Shown here piece by piece: positions 43,562 through 54,497 of a DNA stretch of 64,000 nt. Each line of letters opens with the position of its first letter. Position 1 is the stretch's first letter. The position numbers and the translations under genes were made by a program. The stretch is from Posidonia oceanica (taxonomy: Eukaryota; Streptophyta; Magnoliopsida; Alismatales; Posidoniaceae): NCBI GenBank assembly GCA_037176725.1, contig JAZBRS010000020.1:55890001-55954000 (forward strand). Reading direction: 5' to 3'. A model generated the notes under the pieces. That model saw only the letters and a list, made by a program, of their open reading frames with translations, did no database searches and was not told where the DNA came from.

Positions 43562-44769
43562 CTACTGATAGTACTTCTTGAGATAGCAGAGGTTGACGGG
43601 CTCAGACTGCTCGACCTGGTCCATATCCTTAAGTGTTACAGCGCCTTCCGAGAAGATCTGCTTGACCACGAAAGAGCCATGCCAATTAGGTTGGAATTTC
43701 CCTCGACCATCAGGTAAATGAATGGCGTGCAAAACGAGGTCCCTTGGCTGAAAGTTTCTGGGCTGGACCTGCTTGAAGAATGCTCTGGCCATCCGCTTCT
43801 TGTAGCAGTGAGCGTTGTGCATAGCTTGCAGTTTGTGCTCATTAATCAGGTTTAGTTGGATGCAGCGATCTTCAACCCATTCTGCCTCTTCCAACTCAGC
43901 TTCTCGTAGGATCCGCAGAGAGGGGATCTCTACTTCAACAGGTAGCACCGCTTCCATGCCGTACACCAAAGAATACGGGGTGGCTCCCGTCAAGGTCCGG
44001 ATTGATGTCCTGTACGCCCAGAGCGCGTACGGGAGCTTGTCATGCCAATCCTTGTGGGTTTCTGCCATCTTCTTCAAGATTTTAACAATGTTCTTGTTTG
44101 CAGACTCCACGGCTCCGTTCATCTATGGCCGATAGGGCGAGGATCTATGATGCTTGATCTTGAGACTCTGCAGGTATTCCTCGATCCTCTTGGCAATGAA
44201 GTTTGTGCCATTATCAGAGATGACGGAGTGCAGGACCCCGTATCGGGCAACGATATTGTTCCTGATAAACTTTTGTGTTGCCATAGCGGTGACTGTCTTA
44301 TAAGAGGCTGCTTCCACCCACTTGGTAAAGTAATCGATCGCTACTAGAATGTAACGATGACCATTTGAAGCAGCCGGGTGGATGGCGCCAATGACATCGA
44401 TCCCCTAGGTGGAGAAAGGCCATGGCGAAGACATGTTATGCAGCTGTTGTGGGGGGGCCTTAATAAAGTTACCATGGATCTGGCAGTTGTGGCATCTACG
44501 CACGAATCGGCAGCAGTCTGCTTCCATGGTCTGCCAGAAATATCCTTGGAGCATGATCTTCTTGGCCAGGAGGACGCCGTTCATGTGTGGGCCACAGGTC
44601 CCTACATGCACTTGAAGCATCAGCGTGTCAGCCTCCGATTTGTTCAGGCAGCGCAGTAGCATCTAATTATATGACCTTCTGTACAGCTGCCCAGCCCCCA
44701 ACACATACTTTGACGCCAGACGTGCCAGAGTTCTCTTGTCTGCTGCCGCGGTATCAGGAGGAAAGCTAC
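43562..44769 (-). pseudogene. B integrase, C-terminal part of pol, decayed and cut by D
   Basis: A single minus-strand frame runs from 44769 to the terminal stop at 43562, ending YLKKYYQ. Its upstream end is cut by the LTR of D. Order: linker LARLASKYVLGAGQLYRRSYN; HHCC zinc-binding region (HVGTCGPH about 44610-44587; CRFVRRCHNCQ about 44510); catalytic core with the first Asp just after 44405, the second in ISDNGTNF (Asp at 44213-44215) and the Glu in MNGAVESAN (about 44105-44107); and C-terminal PNWHGSFVVKQI. In-frame TAG codons stand at 44663-44665, 44405-44407 (W position) and 44123-44125 (Q position, SSPYRP*MNGA). All fit C-to-T change on one strand or the other. It would have catalysed insertion of the element's DNA; it is dead here. 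The upstream RT and RNase H of B are absent from the window. Confidence 0.92.
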
Positions 44770-46692
44770 TGTTGACACCCCATCTTGGCAGGCTTGGACC
44801 ACTTGGAGCCCTCCTAGTGATTGCTGGACTCAAACCAAAACAAACCAAACCCTAACCCTCCCTTTTACCCTTCAAAACCAGCAAACTTGACCTAAGCCTT
44901 TACCCCTCTCCCCAAGCTCAAAACCTGACCAAAATCCATAGGAAAACCCACCAACACCCACTTAGCAAACCTACCCAAGAACTTAGAAACTCTCAAACTT
45001 AGACCAATCCCAAAAACCCTAGGAAACCTAGGCAAAACTCCCCTTTTTCTACACCTTAAAACCCTTCCAAAACCTTCTTAGAATCAAATCAAAACTTCAG
45101 AACCAACACCTCAAACCCTAGACTGCCCACTCACCAATTTTCATCCCATTCCAAGACCTTTAAGACCTCCATTCACTCAAATTATCCTTTTCTCTCTCCG
45201 GGATTATCATTTTCTCTCTCCTCTCTCTCTCCTGATTATCATCTCTCTTTTCATCCCCTTCTTGCTCCTTCTCTGGTCTGGCTGTGGGCCCCCTTTGTGC
45301 TTCTATCCTTCCTCTATCTTATTCCTATTTTTACTTTATTTTTAACACTTTCCCTAATTTTCAAAAAAATCCTTTTCCTTCAACTCATCTCTTTTTCCTT
45401 TATTCTTCCTTTCTCCCTTCTCTTCTTCTTTCTCTTTTCCCCTTTCTTTCTTTTGCAAAAATCCATAAAAACCCCTAAAAATCTGTAAAACCCCAAAACA
45501 TAAAAGAAACAAATCGGAACCCTAAGAAAAACAATTAAAAAACATTAAACAAGCAATTAAAAACCTAAACTTAACTAAATCAAGCTAAAAAGAAAACCAA
45601 GCATGTAAGCTAAAAAATGCAAAACAAATCAAAAGAAAACACTGAAAAATCAAGAAAAAAACTAAAATGAAATCAGAACCCACCAAGAGTAAAGATCCCA
45701 TTAGAAGAATTAAAAAACAAACCCTAAAAAGAAGAATTAAAAATCAAACACTAAAACAAGTAATTAAAGAAGCAAAAGACTTAACCTAATAAACATAAGA
45801 AGAACAACATAAAAACTTAATTAAAAAAGGGAAAAGAAAAACACATTTGAAAGACTTAAAAACACCCCATCAAACCAGAGAAATCTAACTAAAAACTTCA
45901 AGAAAAATCAACAAATAAAAATCAAAGCATAATTTAAAAGACTTAAGAAAGAAAAAACCCTAAGAAGACTAAAACTTAAAAACCTGAAAACAACCCTGGT
46001 TAATACGAAAATAAATCCTAAAAAAATCCTAATCAATATCCTAAGTGTCCAACAAGGGAAACACAATTTTTAAAACAATTTAAAAAAGGTTTAACAAACA
46101 TTTAATCAAGTGAAAACTAATTAAAAACAAAACCAAAACTTTAAAACCCTAATCAAGCCCAAAACACACTAATCAACCCAAAATGGTCATTAAAAAATTT
46201 AATTAAAATCCTAATTCACATCACAACCTTTCTAATATTTTCATTTATTTTTAGTTTATTTTTTCCTATTTTAATTCTCTTCTTCTCCCTCTCTTTCTTC
46301 CTTCTTTCCCATTTTTCTTTCCTTTTCTTCCTTACTGGGCCCGTTGGCCCGTTTCTCCCTTCCTCCTTTATTTCTTTTTCTTTTTCTCGGCCCACAGTAG
46401 TCCGGCCCGCCGGCCTCCTTCTTTCTTCTTCTTCCTCAACCTTCTGCATTCTTTTTTTTCTTCTCTCCACCATTTTCTCCCGCGAGCGGCCAGCTACAGC
46501 CCTCCCTCCACCATTTAAAATTCGAAGCTTCCATCTCATCAGTCCACAGCAGCTCGCCGCTCCTCTCTTCTCTCAGCACCAATTCCGGGAGGCATTCAAT
46601 GCCCGTCGTCTCGCCGGCACCCATCTCCTCAGCTGCAGTGCGACGCCGTTGAATTCAAAAAATCCCAGCGCACGCACCGGCAACTCCTCCTG

Positions 46693-46699
46693 ATATAAC
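46693..46699 (+). promoter_or_regulatory. TATA-like box of D LTR
   Basis: GATATAAC within CTCCTGATATAACCCTCC, followed about 40 bp later by AGAGAGAGAAGGAGAG. The aligned sites in A and B are also A/T-rich. If used, transcription would start near 46725, giving a U3 of about 1.95 kb and an R-U5 of about 4 kb. Confidence 0.35.
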
Positions 46700-49392
46700 C
46701 CTCCAGTCATCTCCTCTTTTTTTCGCCTTTGATCATCCAGAGAGAGAGAAGGAGAGATCAGGGCTCATCAGTTAGTTATCAGCAAACCTGAGAGAGAAAC
46801 CAGAGAGTATCAGTAGCATTCTCCCCACCTGAGCGACCTCCTTTCCTCTTCCTCTTCACCCTCCAATTCCAGAAAGGAGAGAGCAGGAAGAGAGAGCCTG
46901 AGGGAGTTCTTCACACCCCGGAGAGAGAGCTGAAGTCCAGAGAGAATTCCCAAGCAAACAACTCCTTCTTCTCCCTCTGAATTCAGCAGCCTTTCCCCTT
47001 CTTTTTCCTCAGATACCAAGCCCATTCCGGCCCTCATTTCTCTCTCATTTCATCCTCCAAATTCACCCAGCACATCAGTACCTTTCCCCCTCCACTTCAC
47101 GGCCATTCCACTACTAAAACACCCCCAGACCACCTGAAACTCCACCCGTAAGCCAATTCAAGACCCACCTGCAATTGCCTTCACCACCGTCCACCACATC
47201 CTCCCAAACTCCACCCAGATAATCCCCTGACCTCCACCTTCCCAAAGCACCTGACCTTCAGCCCTCTCCCTCACCACAGACCAAGATTTTCACTACAAAC
47301 ACCTATCACTCCCGCTGATCAGAAACCAGACCAACCTCCAGTCTCTCTCCACACTCTCCAGAAACCCAATTCGACCCTCCGGAATCACTCCCCGAACCTC
47401 CAGCAGTCATCTAGAACCACCCGTCCAGTTTGACGAGCAGCAGACAACCCCTCCGACCTCCGGTTACCACCTGTGAACCCAAAGTTGTCGAATCGCCGCG
47501 AGACCTCTGAAGCTTCTGTCCAACTGACTGGGAAGCGCCGGAAGAACATTCTAAAGCAGCTCCAGCCCTCGCGAGCAGCCAGCGACGCCCGCAGAGACCG
47601 GATGACCTCCACCGACGACTGCTGAAGCCATCGACGTCGGGAGGACATCTCAGACGCGGAATCAGGTGAACTCAACTTCCCTTAGTCTTCTTTTCTTCCC
47701 GTGCTGCTTCTCCACCCTTTAGAATAGCATTTCCAGCCTTCCTGCTCCGAATCCGGCTCCGATCAGATCGTCTTCTCCGGCGAGCTCTTCCGGTCGTCAC
47801 GTCGCTCCGGCCAGTAGAACGCGACTCCGGAGGTTGTCGCAAGACCGCACGAACCTCAGGAAGCTTCTCCGGCCCTCAGAACACAGCGTCGCTGTGTCGA
47901 TCGGCCGAACGAACCTTCTGAAGCTCTGTGGAACTCCGGCGACCGTTCCAGTCCGTTCCAGGCCGCGCCGTCCTCCGCCAATCACAGCCTGATCTCCGTC
48001 AACGTCAGGAGCAGCTCCTCCGCCCACCCGCGCGTCTCCAGCAGCCCTGTGCCGGCGGTCGTGGGCGCTGGCAGCCTGCTGCTACAGTGCCCACGGCCGT
48101 CGGCCGTTTACTGTTTATTTATTTTTCTGTTTGTATTGTTTGCTAGTAAATATTGCATGTTTGGTCTAAGTTTTCTTATTTTTGCGTTCAGGTCCTTATA
48201 TCATTTAATCTGCTGTCTTTTTTATTTAAAACCATGCTAAATTGCATTAAGTGTTTGTGTTTCTCTGTATTTGCCCTTCAGTCCTTTTACTGTGCATTCT
48301 AGTTGTAATTTTTTATGTTTTAGCCCCTCTGTTTTTAATTTTTGCATCCCAGTCCTGCAGTAGTTTATTTAATTTAAATGCATGAACTTTGCCTTATTAT
48401 ATTGCATTCCAGACCCCTGTCTTTTCTCATTTTTGCACTTTCATCCTCTGCACTGTAGAACTTAGGTTTAATTTTTAATTTCTGCTTGTTGCATTGCATA
48501 TTTGCCCCCCTATTTTCTTTTTTTTGCATGTAGGTCCATTTAAATGCGTAGTAACTGTTTTCCATGCAATTTGGCTTATTGCATTGCATTTTTAACCCTG
48601 TTTTTCCCAAAAATTGCACATCAGTCCTGTCTTCTGATTTCAGAGCATGTTTACCATATAAAATTGCATATTTGACCCTTGCATGATTTCAAAATTACAC
48701 ATAGGTCCTTGCATCCTTTAAAAATCGTGTAAAAAGACTGTTTTGCCCCTAAAGTTGCATCTTAGCTCCTATGCTTACAAAATTGCATGTAGACCCTCCA
48801 CTTGCATTCCCAGATTCTCCAGAACCCTGTTTTCTGGAAAATTTGCACTTTAGACCCTAGTTTTTTTTCCAAAATTACCCTCTGATTTCCATTTGTTTTC
48901 AAAACTTCTTCCAATGCATGCCCTCTTTTCAAAGTAGCTTTCTGAACCCAATCTTTTGCAAAATAACCCTCTGCCCTCTCCTGTTTTCAAAACTCTCTCC
49001 TGTGGGCCCCATCCTTTTTGAAAAATTGCATTTAGCCCCCTTCTCTTTTCAAAAATGGCATTTGAACCTCTGTTTCTCTAAAAATTCCCCTCTTGTCTTT
49101 TCTTGCCTCTTGCATGCATCCTGCATTCATTTAGCTTTGCATTTTTAGCATCCCTTTGCACACACTAAGCACCTTTAGCTCTCCTTCACTTGGGAGGACC
49201 TTTTGCACATCCCTAGGACCTCCTGAACACTTAGATCTGTTCTTCTCCCCTGTTCTGGCCCCTCTGCCATGAAGCTGCGATATCTTCCAATCCGGCCGTC
49301 GGATCTTCTCAAGTAAGCTGCCCAGGCGACCGCAGCGAAGCGCTCTTCAGCATGGACCAAGCAGATCTCAGATCAGGCTCCCAGATTTCCAG

Positions 49393-49398
49393 GTATGT
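49393..49398 (+). promoter_or_regulatory. Candidate splice donor in D LTR (CAG|GTATGT)
   Basis: GTATGT after GATTTCCAG, aligned with the donors of E1, E2 and B. The candidate acceptor at 51882 would give an intron of 2.49 kb that removes the minisatellite, U5, PBS and leader. Confidence 0.45.
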
Positions 49399-49849
49399 CC
49401 TCCTGAACTCCTTCATTGCATTCATTTGCATGCCATTTGCATAGTTTTCCTCGTTTTCGATTTCTGTCTCTTTGAGCATGTAGAATAGGACCTCCTCTTC
49501 TTGTCTATCAACTCAGATCCCTGTTTCGCGTACTCTTGGGCGTTTTGTGTTGAGTTTTCCCTGGATTCACCACTTAATGTGACTTTCTTCCCCCTTTTTC
49601 ACGATCCGATCGCATCGCGAGCTTTGGGCAGCATGCGAGACACACTGTGGAACGGTTTAGTGGGAAATGGTCGCAAGAGAGGTGGTAATCCCCCCGTTTG
49701 CTCACTCTCCCCTTTGTAGGTCTTCACACCTACTCTGTGTGGCCCCGGACAGCGCCTGTTCTCATACATGCGTTGTTCTACTTCTCCTTTTACTCCTTCT
49801 AATCTTTTCCTTGCATTTGCATTCGTACGGCTTTTTTTGAGGTTTTATC

Positions 49850-50110
49850 TCGCAGCTTTTGGCACCGTTTTGCGTGCCCGCTCTCGTCTAGGCACCGTTT
49901 TGCATGCCTGCTTTGTCTTTCGCGTCGTTTTGCACGCTCGCCCTGTTTTTGGCACAGTTTTGCGTGCCCGTCATCATCTTTTGCATCGATTTGCGTGTCG
50001 CCTTGCTTTCTCGCCCGTTTTGCGTGCCGACCTTGTCCTTTTGCGCCGTTTTGCGCGCTTTCTTGTTTTTTGCCTCGTTTTGCGTATTTTACGCCGTTTT
50101 CTCTTGCATG
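49850..50110 (+). repeat. LTR minisatellite of D
   Basis: Eight or so degenerate units with GGCACCGTTTTGCGTGCCCG or variants every 30-40 bp. Confidence 0.8.
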
Positions 50111-50354
50111 TCGACCGCATTGCATGGTTTTGCCGTTGTTTTGCTTTTTCGCTTGCATTTGCATATAGGGCTGTGATGCTTACTGCCTGGAGTTCTCACG
50201 AGCCAGGTTTCGCCCGGTTCGGAACACAGACAGCGTAGCTGAGCACTTAGATAGCACGTTTACTTCCTTGCCCTGCATCTCTCCACTTAGAGCACACCTT
50301 GAGCATTCATTTAGGCATTCATAGGCACATAGGCATTCAATCCCGCATTTCCCT

Positions 50355-50480
50355 GCGTATGCGAGCGTAAGCCTAGAAAGACCGATTCTCGGGCGTGTCG
50401 GGGGTGCCTAACACCTTCCCCGCACGTAACAGGAGTCCTTGCCCTGTCTTTTGGCCTGCAATGACCATACTGCCCTTATC
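50355..50480 (+). other. Conserved U5 block of D
   Basis: TATGCGAGCGTAAGCC, AAAGACCGATTCTCGG, a GGGGGTGCCTAACACC stem-loop, CACGTAACAGGAGTCC and CAATGACCATACTGCCC, as in all other LTRs. About 170 bp further on, GGTGGCGACTC at 50619-50629 resembles the first ten bases of the PBS. Confidence 0.7.
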
Positions 50481-50741
50481 CTAGGCTAGAGTCATCTCAT
50501 TTGCATGCATTTGCATTTGTTTCCTTTGCATTGCTTTGCTTTGCATTTCTTGCTTGGTTTTGCGTGTTAATTCACGCATTTCCCCCGGTTTTCCTTGTCT
50601 CCCGTTAATAGACATGGTGGCGACTCTGATTTGTCTTATCTTTCTCTTTTCTCTTCGATTTTAAGTGTTTTCGAGTCGAGCCTCTTCCTCGGATCCAATC
50701 GCTGCTAATAGCGAGCCTGATTCCGATCGGGATCGCTACAG

Positions 50742-50759
50742 TGGCGACTCCGCTGGGGA
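50742..50759 (+). other. Primer-binding site of D (tRNA-Arg)
   Basis: TGGCGACTCCGCTGGGGA is a perfect complement, as far as I can recall the plant tRNA-Arg 3' sequence (TCCCCAGCGGAGTCGCCA). Confidence 0.85.
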
Positions 50760-51489
50760 TGCTAGACTCCGGCTTTCATTCCTGGCTTTTCGCTCGCCTG
50801 TTTTCGCAGTTTTGCCTACCTTGTGTGCCTTCTTTGCCTGCTTTGCTCGTTTTTCTGTGCAAACTCCTAGAAAGTCGCTTTGTGGCTACTTTGCTTAGGT
50901 TTTGCACCTCTTTTGCCTCAGTTTGCGCTCCCTTTCGCTTGGCTTTGCTTCTCTGCTTGTTTATTTACTTGTTGTCTTGCTTATGCTCTTACTTCCTTTA
51001 CAGCTTACTTGTCTTTATTTTCCTTGCCTTACTTGCTTATTACTGCTTTAGTTATCGCACATTGCATGTCTACATACTTGTTTGGCAACAATACATGCTT
51101 TTTGAATGTTGAATGCTTCTTTTACACCTTTGCTATGTCACTACGCACGCACATGCCTTCCATGCATGCCTTTTGACTCGATGAATGTTTTTCTTCACCA
51201 TTATGCTCACAAACACCTGCACATGCCATGCACTTGCCTTTTGTTGTGTTGAATGATTGTCTGCCTGCCATGCTTGACTGATTTTCTTCCCTTTCGCACA
51301 TGCCATGCCTAGGATAGTAGAGACTTGTTTGCTCTCCCCATGGTTAACTAAAAACCGCAAGTAAAAAGAACTCCTAGGAGCAACTAGAGACTCTGAACAA
51401 TCCTTCACTCCCTCTGGTTAATAAAATATGCAAGATAAAAGACTTTAATCATTTGCATAAGCATCATATAGGGCATGCATTCTTCTCAT

Positions 51490-51720
51490 CTAAGTCCACC
51501 TATTAGTCTGCGAAGGACGGTCCCGGCTTCTTGTTCCACCACTTTGGGCGTGGCACGAGTCAGTCGGTCTGTCTCCCCCTCGTCCGGGCGTCGTGTCGGT
51601 GTTAGTAGAGGGTACTACCCACGCTTTGGCGGGGTAGAGGCCACCAACGCACCACCCTGTCATTTCCTGAGCTTTGGGCCGGGAGTTAGACAGGGAACCT
51701 AATTTTCTGACCTAAGTCGG
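51490..51720 (+). other. Conserved leader block of D
   Basis: Counterpart of 3963-4215 and 13570-13840. Stem-loop at 51619-51634: CCACGC / GCGGGG around a TTTG loop. The inner pair is C-G here and T-A in E1 and E2, with the helix kept. Confidence 0.5.
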
Positions 51721-51867
51721 TGACCCATACACCCAGGGATACCCGAAGTAGATTACCTTACTAGGACACACTAGTTAGGTGAGAGGGGCATACTAGAAAG
51801 CATGCATATCATTCATGCCATTTAACTAACTCATTTGCATTCATCTTTTAGCTTCTAACCCTAATTT

Positions 51868-51882
51868 CCTTCTGTTGTGTCA
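51868..51882 (+). promoter_or_regulatory. Candidate 3' splice site before D gag
   Basis: CCTTCTGTTGTGTCAG, 187 bp before the gag ATG at 52069. Same relative position as in E1 and E2. Confidence 0.4.
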
Positions 51883-52068
51883 GCGTGATCGGTAAAGCGA
51901 GTTTCCCTTTGCCAGAGCTCGAGTACCGACCCTCGTTGATGCTCCTTTTGCAACTACATTCGCGACCATTCCCCCTCTGAGCTATCCACGTTTGTGACGA
52001 TAGCTCCTCTTAGGACTCACCGCTTGAACACTCGTCGCAGCGCTATTCTCACGCGATCTAGGTCAGCA

Positions 52069-54497
52069 ATGGCCCAGTACGTTAGTGAGCCTCTTTTCAC
52101 TCCTGTCACGGAGGGTGTTTCCGTTCCGGCCCCTCCGGTTGCTCCTTCTGTCCCTCTTGTTCCCCCTCCGACGCTAGGGTTTCCTCCCCTGACGTCTCTA
52201 GGTTCTCAGTACGTCCCGGGACAGTGGCAAGCATCTCTTCCTCCAGATCTGGTCACCGAATCTATCTTGACGACCGTCACTCGCATTTCGGAGACGCCAC
52301 TGCCCCCCCATCCCAGGGCTACGTCGCTTTCGACATCCCTTCCACCGTCGCTGCGACCTTTGCTGTAGAATCCTTTCCTCCCGGACAGTCTGTGTCCGTG
52401 CCACTTGTTTCTCAGCCTTCGCCGGCACTGCACTTCAGCGTCCCCACTGGCGAGACGCCCGAGGCGCAGTACCAGCACCTGATGGAGCTCGCCCAGAAAC
52501 TGCAGGGCATGGCTCTATCAGTTCGTCCTTCTTCTATTCCTGTCGCTCCTGAGGTTCCTCTGCGGCCAGTTCTTGCATTCCATGCACCGACCTCCACACC
52601 TCCGCCTCGACCATCGTCTCAACTACTCACGGTTCCGACGATGGGGGCCCGTTTACCGCCTCCTGCTACACAACACTTAGCACAGCATGCTCCACTTCCC
52701 TCTGGTGGTCAGTCTTTTGGACCGGCTGGAGCCCAGTACCTCACTGGCTCGCTGTCTGGCACTCCGCCTGTACAGCAACTGGTGCTCCATCATCCTACCC
52801 CTATCACAGCACAGCATGGCATCTACTCTTCTCCTCTACATCAAGTCCAGCATCCTGCATACACTCCTGCATACACAGTCCCCCAGCACGGATACGCCGA
52901 CCATCCCGTTGCTCCACCAGGCGACGCTATGGTAGATCCGGAGGAGCACTTAGGTGCGACCCATTCAGCGTATGTGCTCGCTACCCCTGCTGATCCCTCT
53001 CCTACAGCAGCAATCCCAGACCCCATAAATAACTGGATGGACGTCTTGGAGAAGGCACTACGACTAGTGCAGGGTACTGAGCACCAGACCTACCAATTCC
53101 GGGACCTCTGCTGCTTTCCAGAGGCGGTACTCTCTCCGAAGTTTAAGATCCCAGACTTCGAGAAGTATAATGGTAAGGGCTGCCCCGTAGCGCACTTGAA
53201 GGCGTATTGCGGTGATCTCGCTCAGCTTCAGGCTGACGAGAGGTTGCTGATCCGCTTGTTCCAGAAGAGTTTGACCGGGTCGGCACTCAAGTGGTTTACG
53301 TCGCTTGACATGTCAGCCATCAAGACTTGGAACGACCTCAGTCAGGCGTTCCTGGAACAGTACTCCTTCAACCTCGATCTGGTCCTAAAGAGGGCGGACT
53401 TGATCGCAATCAAGCAGAATTTTGGCGAGCCGTTCGGGGAGTACGTCGGCCGCTGGCGTGCCCTTGCCTCTCAGGTTCGAGATAGACCCTCTGACGAGGA
53501 GTCTATCGAGATCGTTATCAAAGGGGCACAGCCGTCTCTCGGAGCTCTGCTTAGCATCCAACCAGTCACTACTTTTGCGGTACTCATCAGAGCTGGAGCG
53601 TTCGTGGAGAGTTCTTTGCGGAGTGGCAACTTCCCAGCTCTCTCTGCGTTTGCTAAGCAGGCAGTGATCAGTAGTAACAGTGCCAACAGCAGCAGCAACA
53701 ACCGCCCGAAGAGGAAGGATTCGCCGAAACCCGCTGTTGCATTCGTCGACTCCCCTGCTGTGCCTGTTCGCTTGCCATCCTGGCCTGCCCCAACTCAGAT
53801 GGTGTACGCTCCTACACCTAGGAATCCACCCACACCACACATCACTACCACCGCTAGACCGGTCTATCCTGCCGCACCGGTTCAGCAAGGCTCATACCAG
53901 AGGCAAAGAAGGCCACCCATTGAGAAGCGGAGATTCGCCCCACTGGTGGAACCGCTCACGGTCATCTTGCCAAACGTTGCATTGCTCCTGAAGTTTCCGG
54001 AGGTTCGTCCGCCACCAAGTCCTCTGCCGCATTGGTTTAGGCCGGACCTCTTCTGCAATTTCCATCGAAGCGCCGGGCATTCGACGGACAATTGCTTCTC
54101 CCTGCGGAACGCTATTCAGGACTTGATCGAATCGGGAACGATTGTGATCGACACGCACGAGGCATCCACTCAGGCACACACTCATGCATCTGCACACTCA
54201 GCTGTTCCCCCTCATTCTGGCATCACCCGCCAACCCTTACCGGAGCACTCTTATCCGGCAGGGGCAGGAACCTCAGGCATCCATTCTATCTTTCCTTCTG
54301 GGCCTGCTACCTCTGTGGTAGACCCTTCTGATCTCATCTCTGACATCTCTGAGCCTTTCCCTGTCAGTCTCTATCTCGCGGTAGTTGCTGGCTCCGAGTC
54401 GGGAATTCACATGATCCGACCGCGTGCCAGACCGGAGCGCCCTCTCGCGCCTCCCACCGTGCTTCCCCAGGCTCAATCCCCTATGCACACCTCCTAG
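52069..54497 (+). CDS. D gag polyprotein (one frameshift)
   Basis: I take ATG 52069 (MAQYVSEPLF) as the start because E2 begins MAQ at the same place. That frame meets the main frame only after an indel in the seven-C run at 52303-52309; from 52224 the main frame is open for 757 codons. Domains: Pro/Ser-rich N-terminal third; gag core from NWMDVLEKALRL (about 53030) through LLIRLFQKSLTG, LKWFTSLDM, FLEQYSFNLDL and GEYVGRWRALASQ (about 53460); and a finger FCNFHRSAGHSTDNC near 54051 with spacing C-X2-H-X4-H-X4-C, then LRNAIQDLIESG. It matches retrotransposon gag of the Ogre/Tat lineage, which forms the cytoplasmic virus-like particle and packages RNA. The 3' end overlaps the protease frame by 166 bp in the -1 frame. 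It is the best preserved gag of the window. Confidence 0.92.

Larger units (their letters stand above)
44770..50740 (+). mobile_element. Element D, 5' LTR (Ogre/Tat)
   Basis: A complete LTR of 6.0 kb from TGTTGACACC to GATCGCTACA, followed by the PBS. It is inserted in the integrase of B; GCTAC at 44765-44769 is the probable left target-site duplicate. U3 (44770 to about 46700) has CCCTA-rich, AATTAAAA and pyrimidine-rich parts. Then follow a G+C-rich leader part (46700-48110), the TGCAT region (48120-49130), hairpin and donor (49190-49400), minisatellite (49850-50110) and U5 block (50355-50480). The part 47561-48873 is repeated at 56325-57637. Confidence 0.9.
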
